This document shows, in pieces, positions 26,048-37,963 of a DNA stretch of 64,000 nt. Position 1 is the first letter of the stretch. Each line of letters starts with the position of its first letter. The notes under the pieces are model-generated. The model made no database searches, was not told the origin of the DNA, and saw nothing but the letters and a program-made list of their open reading frames with translations. The DNA comes from Aeromicrobium camelliae (GTDB lineage: Bacteria; Actinomycetota; Actinomycetes; Propionibacteriales; Nocardioidaceae), in contig NZ_RQJX01000021.1 in assembly GCF_003850045.1 (NCBI RefSeq), positions 1 through 64,000 of the forward strand. Direction: 5' to 3'. Position numbers and translations under genes: made by a program.

Positions 26048-27190
26048 GTGAAGTTCCGCATCGATCGCGACACCCTCGCTGATGCCGTCGCGTGGACCGC
26101 GCGCAGTCTTCCCAACCGTCCGAGCGTGCCGGTGCTCGCGGGACTGCTCATGGAGACCGCCAACGATCAGCTGACTCTCGCCGGCTTCGACTACGAGACG
26201 TCGACCCGCGCCACGCTGCCGGCCGAGGTCTTCGACGACGGCAAGGTGCTCGTGTCCGGGCGGCTCCTGGCCGAAATCGTCAAGGCCTTGCCTCACCAGC
26301 CGGTCGACGTCTCGCTCGACGGCAGCAAGGTGCAGGTCGTGTGCGGTAGCGCGCGATTCAGCCTGCAGACCATGCCGGTCGACGAGTACCCGCAGCTCCC
26401 GGAGATGCCCACTGCGTCGGGAACCATCAAGGCCGACGCGTTCGCCACCGCCGTCGCCCAGGCCAGCGCCGCGGCCGGCCGCGACGAGATGCTCCCGCTG
26501 CTCACCGGCGTGCGCCTCGAGCTCGAAGGCGAGACGATCTCCTTGATGGCCACCGACCGCTTCCGTGCGAGCCTGCGCGACCTCGACTGGTTCCCCGAGT
26601 CCAGCGACATCTCCGCTCGCGCTCTCGTTCCCGCCCGCGTGCTGGGCGAGGCCGCACGCGCATTGGCGGCGAGCGGCGACGTCACGATCGCAGTCTCGGC
26701 CGGCGAGACCGGTGACGGCATGATCGGTTTCGAAGGCACCGTCGGTAACGGCGTGCGCCGCACCACCACCCGCTTGCTCGAAGGCGACTTCCCGCGGGTT
26801 CGGCAGCTGTTCGCGGCGCAGGCTGAAACGGTCGCCTACGTCGGCACGCAGACCTTCGTCGACGCGGTCAAGCGCGTGGCGCTCGTCGCCGAGCGCAATA
26901 CGCCCGTGCGACTCACGTTCTCCGAAGGTCAGGTCCTTCTCGAGGCTGGCAGCGGCGACGAGGCTCAGGCGTCGGAGTCCATCGAGGCCACGATCCAGGG
27001 CAACGACATCTCGATCGGCTTCAACCCCACCTACCTGCTCGAGGGCCTCTCGGTCATGAACGAGCCGGTCGTCCACCTCGCCTTCACCCAGCACACCAAG
27101 CCCGCCGCGATGTCAGGCGTGTCGGAAGTGGGTACGGATCCCGATGGCGCCTTCCGTTACCTGATCATGCCGGTGCGACTGCAGAACTGA
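26048..27190 (+). CDS. dnaN: DNA polymerase III sliding clamp (beta subunit)
   Basis: A 380-residue three-domain clamp. The N-terminus KFRIDRDTLADAVAWTARSLPNRP and the repeated domain pattern (YEQTST-like FDYETSTRATLPAEV; LLTGVRLELEGETISLMATDRFRASL) identify it. The C-terminus ends HLAFTQHTKPAAM...YLIMPVRL, with the family PVR(L/I) end. The frame is open 30 codons further upstream into oriC, but GTG 26048 with GGAAAGG before it gives the family start. Confidence 0.96.
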   Translation: MKFRIDRDTLADAVAWTARSLPNRPSVPVLAGLLMETANDQLTLAGFDYETSTRATLPAEVFDDGKVLVSGRLLAEIVKALPHQPVDVSLDGSKVQVVCGSARFSLQTMPVDEYPQLPEMPTASGTIKADAFATAVAQASAAAGRDEMLPLLTGVRLELEGETISLMATDRFRASLRDLDWFPESSDISARALVPARVLGEAARALAASGDVTIAVSAGETGDGMIGFEGTVGNGVRRTTTRLLEGDFPRVRQLFAAQAETVAYVGTQTFVDAVKRVALVAERNTPVRLTFSEGQVLLEAGSGDEAQASESIEATIQGNDISIGFNPTYLLEGLSVMNEPVVHLAFTQHTKPAAMSGVSEVGTDPDGAFRYLIMPVRLQN

Positions 27191-27225
27191 CCTCATACGA
27201 CAACGCGAACCAGGAGTGACGCCTC

Positions 27226-28140
27226 ATGCACATCGGTCTCGTCGGACTCGGCAAGATGGGCGGCAACATGCGAACCCGGATGCAGCGTGCCGGGCTCACC
27301 GTCGTCGGCTACGACCTCGACCCCAAGGTCAGTGACGTCGGATCGCTCAGCGAACTGGTCGAGCAGCTTCCCTCCGATGCGCCGAAGGTCGTCTGGGTCA
27401 TGGTGCCGCACGGCGGCCCCACCCGCGCCACCGTCGAGGAGCTCGCCGGGCTGTTGGGCCAGGGCGACGTCGTCGTCGACGGCGGCAACTCGCGTTGGAC
27501 CGACGACCCGATCCACGCCGCCATGCTCGCGGAGAAGGGCATCGGCTTCGTTGACTGCGGCGTGAGCGGTGGCGTCTGGGGCCTTGAGAACGGCTACGCA
27601 CTGATGGCCGGCGGATCCGCTGAGGACGTCGCCAAGGTGCAGCCGGCCTTCGACGCGCTGCGACCTGACGACGAGAGCGGGTTCGTGCACGCCGGCAAGA
27701 TCGGCGCTGGCCACTTCGCGAAGATGGTCCACAACGGCATCGAGTACGCGATGATGCAGGCCTACGCCGAGGGTTACGAACTGCTCGAGAAGGCCGAACT
27801 CGTGGAGAACGTCACCGAGGTGTTCGACTCCTGGCGTGTCGGCACCGTGGTGCGCTCCTGGCTGCTCGACCTCCTGGTCAAGGCACTGCAGGACGACCCG
27901 GGACTCTCGGAGATCCGCGGTTACGCCGAGGATTCGGGTGAGGGTCGCTGGACCGTCGAGGCGGCGATCGACCACGCGGTGCCCATGCACGCGATCTCGG
28001 CGGCGCTGTTCGCGAGGTTCACGTCCCGGCAGGACGAGTCTCCGGCGATGCAGGCCGTGGCGGCCATGCGCCAGCAGTTCGGCGGCCACGCCGTCCGCGC
28101 CACGCTGGAGTCGCCGGACGTCCCCCCCGCCAAGGAGTGA
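27226..28140 (+). CDS. gnd: 6-phosphogluconate dehydrogenase (decarboxylating), short form
   Basis: A 304-residue enzyme converting 6-phosphogluconate to ribulose-5-phosphate and CO2. The dinucleotide fold GLVGLGKMGGNM opens the protein. VVDGGNSRWTDD and the signature GFVDCGVSGGVWGLENGYALMAGG follow, and GAGHFAKMVHNGIEYAMMQAYAEG carries the catalytic Lys and His. It is of the ~300-residue class, often NAD-dependent, rather than the 470-residue class. The place between dnaN and recF is typical for many actinobacteria. It follows dnaN by 35 bases and is probably co-transcribed. Confidence 0.93.
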   Translation: MHIGLVGLGKMGGNMRTRMQRAGLTVVGYDLDPKVSDVGSLSELVEQLPSDAPKVVWVMVPHGGPTRATVEELAGLLGQGDVVVDGGNSRWTDDPIHAAMLAEKGIGFVDCGVSGGVWGLENGYALMAGGSAEDVAKVQPAFDALRPDDESGFVHAGKIGAGHFAKMVHNGIEYAMMQAYAEGYELLEKAELVENVTEVFDSWRVGTVVRSWLLDLLVKALQDDPGLSEIRGYAEDSGEGRWTVEAAIDHAVPMHAISAALFARFTSRQDESPAMQAVAAMRQQFGGHAVRATLESPDVPPAKE

Positions 28141-28181
28141 GCCGCTCGCTGGTGTGAGGCTGTGCCGACACGGCCACCCGT

Positions 28182-28187
28182 TACCGT
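28182..28187 (+). promoter_or_regulatory. -10 box (TACCGT) before recF
   Basis: TACCGT lies 6 bases before the recF GTG, so a leaderless transcript is predicted. No Shine-Dalgarno sequence is present. Confidence 0.5.
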
Positions 28188-28193
28188 GGTCCT

Positions 28194-29333
28194 GTGCACG
28201 TCGCCCGGCTCTCCCTCGTCGATTTCCGCTCCTATCCGAGCGTCGACATCGAGCTGAGCCCCGGTGCCACGGCGTTCGTCGGCGCCAACGGTCAAGGCAA
28301 GACCAACCTCGTCGAGGCGATCGACTACCTGTCGCGGATGGACTCCCACCGCGTCTCGTCGGACGCGCCGCTCGTGCGCGCGGGAGCTGAGCGGGCGGTC
28401 GTACGTGCCGATGTGGTCAAAGAGGGGCGCAGCGCGCTCATCGAGCTGGAGATCACTCCCGGCAAGGCCAACCGCGCTCGCGTCAACCGCAATGCCGTCC
28501 CCCGGATCCGCGATCTCGTCGGGACAGTGCGGACGATCATCTTCTCGCCGGAGGATCTCGCCTTGGTCAAAGGCGACCCTTCGGACCGGCGGCGGTTCCT
28601 CGACGGGCTCTTGGTGCTCCGCACGCCCCGACTCGCGGGCGTGAGAGCGGACTACGAGCGCACCTTGCGTCAACGCAACACCTTGCTGAAGTCCGCGGGC
28701 CGCCGTCGCGAGGTCGACCTGTCGACACTGGACATCTGGGACGAGAATCTCGCTCGCATCGGTGGGCAGTTGACGGCTGCGAGGCTCGCGCTGCTCGACG
28801 CTCTCGCGCCCTACGCGACGCGCGCGTACCGCGCCGTCGCTGCGGCGGCCGCCGAGGACCGGCAGACGGTGGGACTCACCTATCGTTCGTCCGCTCACGA
28901 CCTGGATCCCAGCGAACGGGATGCGGACGCGATCGCCAAGTCGCTCATGGACCACCTCGAACAGCGCCGCCGCGACGAACTCGAGCGCGGCATCAGCCTC
29001 GTCGGTCCCCACCGCGACGAGGTCGTGCTCTCGATCGGCGACCTTCCGGCCAAGGGGTACGCGAGCCATGGCGAATCGTGGTCGCTCGCCCTGGCCCTGA
29101 AGCTCGCGGCCTTCGACCTCGTACGCGACGACGGCGACGACCCCATCCTCATCCTCGACGACGTGTTCGCCGAGCTCGACCAGCGACGTCGCGAGCATCT
29201 CGCCGAACTGGTCGCGAGCGCCGAGCAGGTCCTCGTCACCGCCGCGGTCGAGGACGACGTGCCAGAGGGACTGAGCGGACGGCGATTCACGGTGCGATCC
29301 GGGGAGGTGACAGCGCATGACCACCGAACCTGA
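28194..29333 (+). CDS. recF: DNA replication/repair ATPase RecF
   Basis: A 379-residue SMC-like ABC ATPase that loads RecA at gaps. Walker [15 protein letters not shown] is near residue 30, and [21 protein letters not shown] is the family signature. [13 protein letters not shown] precedes the ABC signature-like [15 protein letters not shown], and Walker [14 protein letters not shown] ends the core. GTG 28194 is the start. The 3' end overlaps dciA by 17 bases, so both are one transcript. Confidence 0.95.
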   Translation: MHVARLSLVDFRSYPSVDIELSPGATAFVGANGQGKTNLVEAIDYLSRMDSHRVSSDAPLVRAGAERAVVRADVVKEGRSALIELEITPGKANRARVNRNAVPRIRDLVGTVRTIIFSPEDLALVKGDPSDRRRFLDGLLVLRTPRLAGVRADYERTLRQRNTLLKSAGRRREVDLSTLDIWDENLARIGGQLTAARLALLDALAPYATRAYRAVAAAAAEDRQTVGLTYRSSAHDLDPSERDADAIAKSLMDHLEQRRRDELERGISLVGPHRDEVVLSIGDLPAKGYASHGESWSLALALKLAAFDLVRDDGDDPILILDDVFAELDQRRREHLAELVASAEQVLVTAAVEDDVPEGLSGRRFTVRSGEVTAHDHRT

Positions 29334-29823
29334 CGAGCCGGCGCGCAGCCCCGAGGACGTGCTGCGCCTCGCGCGAGAGATCGCCGACTCCTACCGGACC
29401 GGCGGTGTCCCGGCGGCCCCACGGCGCCGGCGCCCCGGCCCGCGACGACCCGCGCGACCCGAACGCGAGGATGCCACGCCAGTCTCGGACTTCCTGGGCG
29501 ACCTCGTGCGTCAGCAGGGCTGGACCGACCAGTTGGCCGCGACCCGCGTCTTCACCGACTGGCCCGCGATCGTCGGACCCGAAGTGGCGCAGCACTGCGA
29601 GGTCGTCGAGTTCACGGACGGCATCGTGCGGATTCAGGCCACCTCGACCGCGTGGGCCAAGGAGCTCACCTTGCTCGCGCCGCGGCTCGTCGCCAAGCTC
29701 AACGAACTGCTCGGCGACGGATCCGTGCTGCGCCTCGAGATCCGCGGGCCGCAGGCGCCGTCGTGGAAGAAGGGCCGCAGATCGGTGCGGGGCGGGCGAG
29801 GCCCGCGCGACACCTACGGCTGA
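29317..29823 (+). CDS. dciA: DciA-type helicase loader (DUF721)
   Basis: A 168-residue protein with an Arg/Pro-rich flexible N-terminus and a DUF721/DciA domain at about 55-145: [37 protein letters not shown] and [19 protein letters not shown]. DciA recruits or loads the replicative helicase in bacteria without DnaC. The C-terminus is again basic. The start inside recF and the place before gyrB are conserved in actinobacteria. It is convergent, with a 3-base gap, to a PAP2 gene. Confidence 0.88.
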   Translation: MTTEPDEPARSPEDVLRLAREIADSYRTGGVPAAPRRRRPGPRRPARPEREDATPVSDFLGDLVRQQGWTDQLAATRVFTDWPAIVGPEVAQHCEVVEFTDGIVRIQATSTAWAKELTLLAPRLVAKLNELLGDGSVLRLEIRGPQAPSWKKGRRSVRGGRGPRDTYG

Positions 29824-29826
29824 GCG

Positions 29827-30648
29827 TCAGTCGCGTGCGGGAGTGACCAGCGTTAGCAGCGCCACCGCGATGCTCGTGGCCAGCGCGACCACACCGAGGA
29901 CACCGATCGCCAGGACGACGTCCTGCCACGAGTGCTCCGGCCGAACGCCGAGTACGACGAGCATGACGACCGAGCTCGCTGCTCCGAGGAACGCTGCAAC
30001 GCTGGACAGGAGCCACGAGCCGCGCCGGCCTCCGACGACGGCGGACACCGCACCGGTCCAGGCGAGCACCACCAGCAGCGCGGCGATGACATCGGCGGGC
30101 CGGTGCCAGCCGGCGACGACGGTGGACAGCCCGGTGAGACCGATCGCTGCCGCGCCGATGACGGCCATCAGCGGGCGCATGACCGCCGGCAGGACCAGCA
30201 GCAGCGCCGCCACAGCACTCACGACCACAGTGGTATGCCCGCTGGGCAGGCTGTTGTGCACGCCGAGGCCGAGATTCGGCCGATCGAGCACGTCCTTGAG
30301 CACCTGTGTGGTGACGTTCGATCCGCCGATGATCGCGATGGCCCCCACCGCGAGCGCGAAACGGCGGCGCAGGACCGCGATGACGACGCAGCCGATCGCC
30401 ACTGCGAGGATCGCGCCGAGCGACACGCGCCCCAGTCCGCTCAGCAGCGTCAACTCGGTCGTGTTGCTCGCCGTGACGGCGTTCATCGCCGCGTCGTCGA
30501 CGAGCTGGCCCGCCGAGGACGTGAGCGCAGCGCCGACGAGGGCAGCCAGCCCCAGTACGGCCGCCACCGCGACGACCGCCGCGAGACCGTTGACTCTGCC
30601 GCGGCGCGCGACGGGTCGCGTAGGCTGCACGGGAGTATCGACGGACAT
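29827..30648 (-). CDS. PAP2-superfamily membrane phosphatase
   Basis: A 273-residue membrane protein with about seven to eight hydrophobic helices and all three PAP2 phosphatase motifs: KDVLDRP, PSGHTT (catalytic-relay His) and GWHRPADVIAA in place of SRxxxxxHxxxD. It would hydrolyse lipid phosphates or pyrophosphates, such as phosphatidic acid or undecaprenyl pyrophosphate, on the outer membrane face. ATG 30648 is preferred over an ATG 12 codons upstream, though GGAGG is only one base from it, so the start is uncertain. It lies against the direction of the recF-dciA and gyrB-gyrA genes, splitting them. Confidence 0.8.
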   Translation of the reverse strand: MSVDTPVQPTRPVARRGRVNGLAAVVAVAAVLGLAALVGAALTSSAGQLVDDAAMNAVTASNTTELTLLSGLGRVSLGAILAVAIGCVVIAVLRRRFALAVGAIAIIGGSNVTTQVLKDVLDRPNLGLGVHNSLPSGHTTVVVSAVAALLLVLPAVMRPLMAVIGAAAIGLTGLSTVVAGWHRPADVIAALLVVLAWTGAVSAVVGGRRGSWLLSSVAAFLGAASSVVMLVVLGVRPEHSWQDVVLAIGVLGVVALATSIAVALLTLVTPARD

Positions 30649-30859
30649 ACCTCCACTGTGCCGCACCGGGCCGAACGCTTTCACGCTCCCACGCGGATCG
30701 CCCTCAGCGCGGCCCAGCCGGTGCTCGGACGGGGTGCTGGTCGTCGCCGGGCCCGCGAAGAAGTCCTGAGGGCCGTTACGTCCCGTTCACCGCTACTTCA
30801 GCAACGACATGACGCTCACTTTTCGGGCCTGGGATCCGTGAGAGCCACGAGGTTGCCCG

Positions 30860-30865
30860 TATACT
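30860..30865 (+). promoter_or_regulatory. -10 box (TATACT) before gyrB
   Basis: TATACT is close to the ideal TATAAT and ends 6 bases before the gyrB GTG at 30872. The gyrBA transcript is probably leaderless, starting at the GTG. Confidence 0.65.
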
Positions 30866-30871
30866 TGACGA

Positions 30872-32893
<2,022 letters not shown>

Positions 32894-32970
32894 CCGACTC
32901 CGTCTCGGTGGCCGAGGGCTGCGCGTAACAGCGTCCCGCGATCACCACATCCGCAAGAGGTACTGGACCT

Positions 32971-35517
32971 ATGACAGACACTCCCATCGAACGCGATCGG
33001 ATCGAGCCGGTCGAGTTGCACGACGAGATGCAGCGCTCGTACATCGATTACGCCATGAGCGTCATCGTGTCGCGCGCGCTCCCCGACGTGCGCGACGGGC
33101 TCAAGCCGGTGCACCGCCGCGTGCTCTACGCGATGTTCGACGGTGGGTACCGCCCCGACCGCGGCTTCTCCAAGTGCAGCCGCATCGTCGGTGACGTCAT
33201 GGGTCAGTACCACCCCCACGGCGACAGCGCGATCTACGACACCCTCGTGCGCCTCGCGCAGCCGTGGGTGATGCGCGCGCCGATGATCTCCGGGCAGGGC
33301 AACTTCGGTTCGCCGGGCGACGATCCGGCGGCCGCCATGCGGTACACCGAGTGCAAGCTCGCGCCGATCGCCATGGAGATGGTCCGCGACATCGAGCAGG
33401 AGACCGTCGACTTCAAGCCGAACTACGACGGCCGCTCGCAGGAGCCCACGGTCCTGCCGTCGCGGATCCCGAACCTGCTCGTCAACGGCTCCGCCGGCAT
33501 CGCCGTCGGCATGGCCACGAACATCCCGCCCCACAACCTGCGCGAGGTCGCCGAGGGTGTCCAGTGGGCTCTCGCGCACCCCGACGCGTCGAGCGAGGAG
33601 CTGCTCGAGGCGCTCATGCAGCGCATCAAGGGCCCCGACTTCCCGACGGACGGCCTCATCGTCGGCACCAAGGGCATCGAGGACATGTACCGCACGGGCC
33701 GCGGCTCGGTCACGATGCGTGCCGTCGTCACGATCGAGGAAGACACCAAGGGCAAGATCCAGCTCGTCATCACCGAGCTGCCCTACCAGGTCAACCCGGA
33801 CGCGCTCATGCGCAAGATCGCCGACCTGGTCAACAGCGGTCGGCTTCAGGGCATCGCCGACCTGCGTGACGAGTCGAGCTCGCGGGTCGGCCGCCGCATC
33901 GTCATCGAAGTCCGCCGCGACGCGGTGGCCCGTGTGGTGCTCAACAACCTGTACAAGTTCACCGAGCTGCAGAGCAACTTCAGCGCCAACATGCTCGCGC
34001 TCGTCGACGACGTCCCCCGCACGCTCACGCTCGACGGGTTCGTCCTCAACTGGATCCACCACCAGATCGAGGTCATTCAGCGCCGGACCCGCTACCGGCT
34101 GCGCGAGGCCGAGAAGCGCGCCCACGTCTTGCGGGGTCTCGTCAAGGCGCTCGATCAGCTCGACGAGGTCATCGCGCTCATCCGCCGCAGCCCCACTGTG
34201 GAGGAGGCGCGCGAGGGCCTGAAGTCGCTCCTGGAGATCGACGACATCCAGGCCGGGGCCATCCTCGACATGCAGCTGCGCCGTCTGGCCGCACTGGAGC
34301 GCCAGAAGATCATCGACGATCTGGCCAAGATCGAGGCGGAGATCGCCGAGCTCAAGGCGATCCTCGAGAGCGAGGCGCGTCAGCGGCAGATCGTCAGCGA
34401 GGAACTCGCCGAGATCGTCGAGAAGTACGGCGACGACCGCCGTACCAAGATCATCCCTGCCGACGGCGACCTGTCCGACGAAGACCTCATCCCCGACGAG
34501 GAGGTCGTCGTCACGATCACCAAGGGCGGGTACGCCAAGCGCACCAAGACCGACCTGTACCGGGTGCAGAACCGCGGCGGCAAGGGCGTCCGGGGCGCCT
34601 CGCTGCGCGGTGAGGACTCCGTGGCGCACGTGTTCGCCACGACGAGCCATCACTGGATCCTGTTCTTCACCACCGCCGGTCGGGTCTACCGGGCCAAGGC
34701 ATATCACCTCCCTGAGGGCGGCCGCGACGCCCGCGGCGGCCACGTCGCGGGACTGCTGAGCTTCCAGCCCGAGGAGGAGATCGCGCAGGTTCTCGCCATC
34801 CGCGACTACGAGCAGGCCCCGTACCTCGTGCTTGCGACCAAGAAGGGTCTGGTCAAGAAGACCCGCCTGGCCGACTACAACAGCCCGCGCCAGGCCGGCG
34901 TCATCGCGATCAACTTCCGCGATCCCGACGATGAGCTCATCGGTGCCGAGCTGGTGTCCCCCGAGGACGACATCCTGCTCATCAGCCGCAAGGCGCAGTC
35001 GATCCGTTTCCGCGCGAGCGACGAGCAGCTGCGCCCGATGGGCCGCGCCACGTCCGGCGTCACCGGCATGAAGTTCCGTCCTGACGACGAACTGCTCTCG
35101 ATGACGGTGGTCAAGGCCGGCGCCGACGACGAGGACGACCAGCTGTACGTCTTCACCGTCACGGACGGTGGTTACGCCAAGAAGACCCCGATCGACGAAT
35201 ACCGCGTCCAGGGCCGCGGTGGCCTGGGCATCAAGGCCATGCAGATCACCGAGAGCCGCGGCGAACTCGTCGGTGGCCTCGTGCTCCGCGACAGCGACGA
35301 CGTCATCAGCGTGACCGCCAGCGGACAGATCACCCGCAGCCTGGTGTCCGGCGTTCCTTCCAAGGGACGTGGCACGATGGGGGTGAGCTTCGTCAAGTTC
35401 AAGGGGGACGACCGGGTGGTGACGATCGCACGGAACACCGAGTTGGTGGCCCAGAACGAAATCGAGTCGCAAGCCGACGAAGCCACGTCGACCGATGAGG
35501 GGCAGAGCAGTGACTGA
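32971..35517 (+). CDS. gyrA: DNA gyrase subunit A
   Basis: An 848-residue gyrase subunit. Catalytic Tyr125 is in [12 protein letters not shown]. The quinolone region reads [13 protein letters not shown], with Ser86 and Asp90 intact, so it is of the susceptible type. After the breakage-reunion and coiled-coil domains come the C-terminal beta-pinwheel blades. The GyrA box reads QNRGGKG at residues 533-539, with Asn where QRRGGKG is usual. The tail is acidic. The 3' end overlaps the DUF3566 gene by 8 bases. Confidence 0.96.
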   Translation: MTDTPIERDRIEPVELHDEMQRSYIDYAMSVIVSRALPDVRDGLKPVHRRVLYAMFDGGYRPDRGFSKCSRIVGDVMGQYHPHGDSAIYDTLVRLAQPWVMRAPMISGQGNFGSPGDDPAAAMRYTECKLAPIAMEMVRDIEQETVDFKPNYDGRSQEPTVLPSRIPNLLVNGSAGIAVGMATNIPPHNLREVAEGVQWALAHPDASSEELLEALMQRIKGPDFPTDGLIVGTKGIEDMYRTGRGSVTMRAVVTIEEDTKGKIQLVITELPYQVNPDALMRKIADLVNSGRLQGIADLRDESSSRVGRRIVIEVRRDAVARVVLNNLYKFTELQSNFSANMLALVDDVPRTLTLDGFVLNWIHHQIEVIQRRTRYRLREAEKRAHVLRGLVKALDQLDEVIALIRRSPTVEEAREGLKSLLEIDDIQAGAILDMQLRRLAALERQKIIDDLAKIEAEIAELKAILESEARQRQIVSEELAEIVEKYGDDRRTKIIPADGDLSDEDLIPDEEVVVTITKGGYAKRTKTDLYRVQNRGGKGVRGASLRGEDSVAHVFATTSHHWILFFTTAGRVYRAKAYHLPEGGRDARGGHVAGLLSFQPEEEIAQVLAIRDYEQAPYLVLATKKGLVKKTRLADYNSPRQAGVIAINFRDPDDELIGAELVSPEDDILLISRKAQSIRFRASDEQLRPMGRATSGVTGMKFRPDDELLSMTVVKAGADDEDDQLYVFTVTDGGYAKKTPIDEYRVQGRGGLGIKAMQITESRGELVGGLVLRDSDDVISVTASGQITRSLVSGVPSKGRGTMGVSFVKFKGDDRVVTIARNTELVAQNEIESQADEATSTDEGQSSD

Positions 35518-36472
35518 CAAGCCAGAGGGCAACGGTCCGGGCCAAGGCGAGGCGCCCACGCAGCAGATGCCGCGCGTCCCGAAGGACGAGCCGAAGGCCG
35601 AGGCTCCCACCTCGCAGAACAGTGCGTCGAAGGAGCCGGACACGTCTGCCTCCTCGGACACGTCGGCGTCGAAGGCCTCGCCGACTCCGAGCAAGCCGGT
35701 GACACAGAAAACCGCCGGTGCCAAGCCCGCCTCGGGGTCGCAGGAGCCCAGCGTCTCGGCCCGGCAGCCCCTCAGCCGTCCGGCCGGGAGCACGGGGACG
35801 TCCGCAGCCGGTGGTCCTCGCAAGCCGCTCAGCGGCCTGAGTAAGGACGAGTACACGCGCACCACGAAGGCCGGTCCCGATACCACCGCGGTGATCCCGG
35901 CGGTCAAGGACGACGCACCCACCCCGCAGTCCAAGGGCGAGGGCGCGCCGCGCACCACCAAAGCGTCCGCACCCGCTGCGAAGAAGGCCGACGTCACCAA
36001 GCCCGAGCCCGCGAAGCGCGAGCCCAAGAAGGCGGACGCCAAGGCGCCGGCCCCGGCCTCGAAGCCGGCCGTCCAGGTCGAGCCTGACACGGCCGCCGCG
36101 GCCGCGGGCCAGGCGACGCTGCGGCTGCGCTACATCGAGCCGTGGTCCGTCACCCGGCTCGCGTTCGTCGTCTCGGTCGCCATGATGATCGTCGGCGTCG
36201 TGGCCGTGGCCGTCTTCTGGGTCGTGCTGCAGGTAACCGGTGTGTGGTCGGCGCTCAACGACAGCGTCGCCAACATCCTCAGTGACGACGCCGGCGGCTT
36301 CGACATCACCGAGTACTTCGGCTTCGGTCGCCTCGTCGGCCTGACGCTGGTGCTGTCGGCGCTCAACGTGGTGTTCATGACCGCGCTCGCCACCATCGCC
36401 GCGCATCTGTACAACCTCGCTGCGCAGATCCTCGGGGGCATCAAGCTCACCTTCGCCGACCAGAAGAAGTGA
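35510..36472 (+). CDS. DUF3566 transmembrane protein with long disordered N-terminus
   Basis: A 320-residue protein. Residues 1-205 are low-complexity (Pro, Ala, Lys, Ser, Glu). The remaining ~115 form the DUF3566 domain: [21 protein letters not shown], two membrane helices and the end [20 protein letters not shown]. In mycobacteria the orthologue (Rv0007, also called CwsA-region neighbour) always follows gyrA; function is poorly defined. GTG 35510 overlaps the gyrA stop, so it is translated with gyrA. The disordered region is longer than the domain itself. Confidence 0.85.
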   Translation: MTDKPEGNGPGQGEAPTQQMPRVPKDEPKAEAPTSQNSASKEPDTSASSDTSASKASPTPSKPVTQKTAGAKPASGSQEPSVSARQPLSRPAGSTGTSAAGGPRKPLSGLSKDEYTRTTKAGPDTTAVIPAVKDDAPTPQSKGEGAPRTTKASAPAAKKADVTKPEPAKREPKKADAKAPAPASKPAVQVEPDTAAAAAGQATLRLRYIEPWSVTRLAFVVSVAMMIVGVVAVAVFWVVLQVTGVWSALNDSVANILSDDAGGFDITEYFGFGRLVGLTLVLSALNVVFMTALATIAAHLYNLAAQILGGIKLTFADQKK

Positions 36473-36529
36473 GTCCCACCCCCGCCACGACAGCGCGTGG
36501 ACACGTACGGTAGAGTTCATCGCTGTTGC

Positions 36530-36604
36530 GGGCCTATAGCTCAGCTTGGTTAGAGCGCTTCCCTGATAAGGAAGAGGTCGCTGGTTCAAGTCCAGCTAGG
36601 CCCA
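36530..36604 (+). tRNA. tRNA-Ile (GAT anticodon)
   Basis: A complete 75-base cloverleaf. The acceptor stem is GGGCCTA/TAGGCCC, the D-arm GCTC...GAGC, and the anticodon stem CTTCC/GGAAG with loop CTGATAA (anticodon GAT at 36565-36567). The T-arm is GCTGG TTCAAGT CCAGC. CCA is not encoded (CCG follows the discriminator A). Confidence 0.97.
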
Positions 36605-36626
36605 CCGCCCACCGGAGGGAAACGAC

Positions 36627-36734
36627 ATGAAGAAGCTCCTCGTCATCGTCGCCGCGGGTGCCGGCGTGTTCGCTCTCCTGCGTCGCCGTTCGGCCCGTCA
36701 GGATCCCTGGGCGCAGGCCAGCGACAAGGTCTGA
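36627..36734 (+). CDS. DLW-39 family small membrane peptide
   Basis: A 35-residue ORF between the two tRNA genes, with an excellent GGAGG site 8 bases before ATG 36627. It has a short hydrophobic N-terminal segment (KKLLVIVAAGAGVFALL), an Arg-rich turn and an end with QDPWAQASD. This fits the actinobacterial DLW-39 family (about 39 residues, found near tRNA-Ala/tRNA-Ile after gyrA). Pro replaces Leu in the name-giving DLW. Function is unknown. It ends 9 bases before tRNA-Ala. Confidence 0.82.
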   Translation: MKKLLVIVAAGAGVFALLRRRSARQDPWAQASDKV

Positions 36735-36743
36735 TCCGATCCG

Positions 36744-36819
36744 GGGGCTGTGGCGCAATTGGTAGCGCACCTGCTTTGCAAGCAGGGGGTTAGGGGTTCG
36801 AGTCCCCTCAGCTCCACCA
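36744..36819 (+). tRNA. tRNA-Ala (TGC anticodon)
   Basis: A complete cloverleaf. The acceptor is GGGGCTG/CAGCTCC (one G-U pair), the D-arm GCGC/GCGC, and the anticodon stem CCTGC/GCAGG with loop TTTGCAA (anticodon TGC). The T-arm is AGGGG TTCGAGT CCCCT. CCA is encoded at 36817-36819. Confidence 0.97.
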
Positions 36820-36958
36820 CGTACACGTGAGCGACTGACGCCGTCGTCGCCACTCGCGGCGAACCTTCTCCTCGCGGACCAGGACACCTCCGAACGGTCT
36901 CCTGCGCGCGGTTCCTCTGGCACGATGTGACGATGCAGCGACACTGGGGCGTACGCCG

Positions 36959-37887
36959 ATGAGCGCGGTCGAGCCTTTGGCCTCCTGGCCCACTCCCATC
37001 GAGCCCATGACCCGCCTCGGTCCCGCACTGGGGCTGGGGCCCGACGACCTCTGGATCAAGCGCGACGACCTCGTCGGATTGGGACGGCAACAAGGTGCGC
37101 AAGCTCGAGCGGAGCATGGCCGACCTGATGGCCCGCGGCGTCGACGTGATCGTCACCAGTGGCGCGGCGCAGAGCAACCATGCCCGTTTGACGGCGGCGG
37201 CCGGGGCGAGGCTCGGTGTTCCGGTCATCCTCGTGCTGAAGGGCCGCGCCCCAGAGGTCGAGACCGGCAACCTCCTCCTCGACCGACTGTTCGGCGCCCG
37301 GATCGCATGGGCGGGCGAGGAGGACGTGGACACGGCCGTGCAGCGCGAGGTCGCAGCTGCGGAGACGGCGGGTGCGCGCGTGGGTGTCGTCCCGTTCGGG
37401 GGCACGAATGCCGCAGCGGCACGCGCCTACACCGATGCCGGGGAGGAGCTGCTGCAGCAACTGCCGGATGTGCGTCGCGGCCGGGTCGGGCGGGACGATG
37501 GCCGGTCTGGTCGCAGCATTGGGGCCGGACCGGGTGCTGGGCGTCGACGTCGGAGCCGTCGACGATGTGGTGGAGCGCGTTCAGCGCTTGTGGGGGGAAC
37601 TCGTCGACGACGCCGACACCGATCCCCGGCGGCTGACGATCCGTGCCGACGTCGTCGGTGAGGGGTACAGCGTCTTCACACAGGCGTCCCGCGAGGCCTT
37701 GCAGCTCGTCGCGCGCACGGAGGGCATCGTGCTCGATCCGGTCTACACCGGGCGGGCCGCGGCGGGCCTGATCCGGGCCGTCCGGGAGGGCACGATCCGG
37801 CAGGGTGAGCGCACGGTACTCCTCCACAGCGGCGGACTCCCCGGCCTTTTCGGCCATGCCCACGCCACACCGTGGAGGGTCGCCTGA
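36959..37887 (+). pseudogene. ACC deaminase / D-cysteine desulfhydrase-like PLP enzyme, two frameshifts
   Basis: Three successive frames together give one fold-type II PLP enzyme of about 305 residues. Part 1 (36959 to ~37084) has SWPTPIEPMTRL and DDLWIKRDDLVGLG. Part 2 (~37085-37475) continues with GNKVRKLERSMADL (the PLP lysine), SGAAQSNHARLTAAAG and VPFGGTNAAAARAY. Part 3 (to 37887) has VAAGSGGTMAGLVAALGPDRVLG and TGRAAAGLI. Removing C37085 restores GLGGNKVRK, and a few bases seem missing near 37475. This is either a pseudogene or two sequencing errors. It is a single gene after tRNA-Ala. Confidence 0.8.
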
Positions 37888-37963
37888 TGCTCTCCTGGCG
37901 GCGTGTGGTCCGGAACGCTCGTGCCGTCGACGGCAGGGGTTCGTGCGATGCGAGTCGCGGCGC

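Noticed and set aside
25467-26051. Open frame across the end of dnaA and oriC
   Set aside because: It overlaps dnaA out of frame and runs through DnaA boxes. The peptide is low in complexity and shows no family pattern.
36959-37887. Programmed frameshifting in the PLP enzyme gene
   Set aside because: No slippery heptamer or downstream pseudoknot is seen at either site, and two shifts would be needed.
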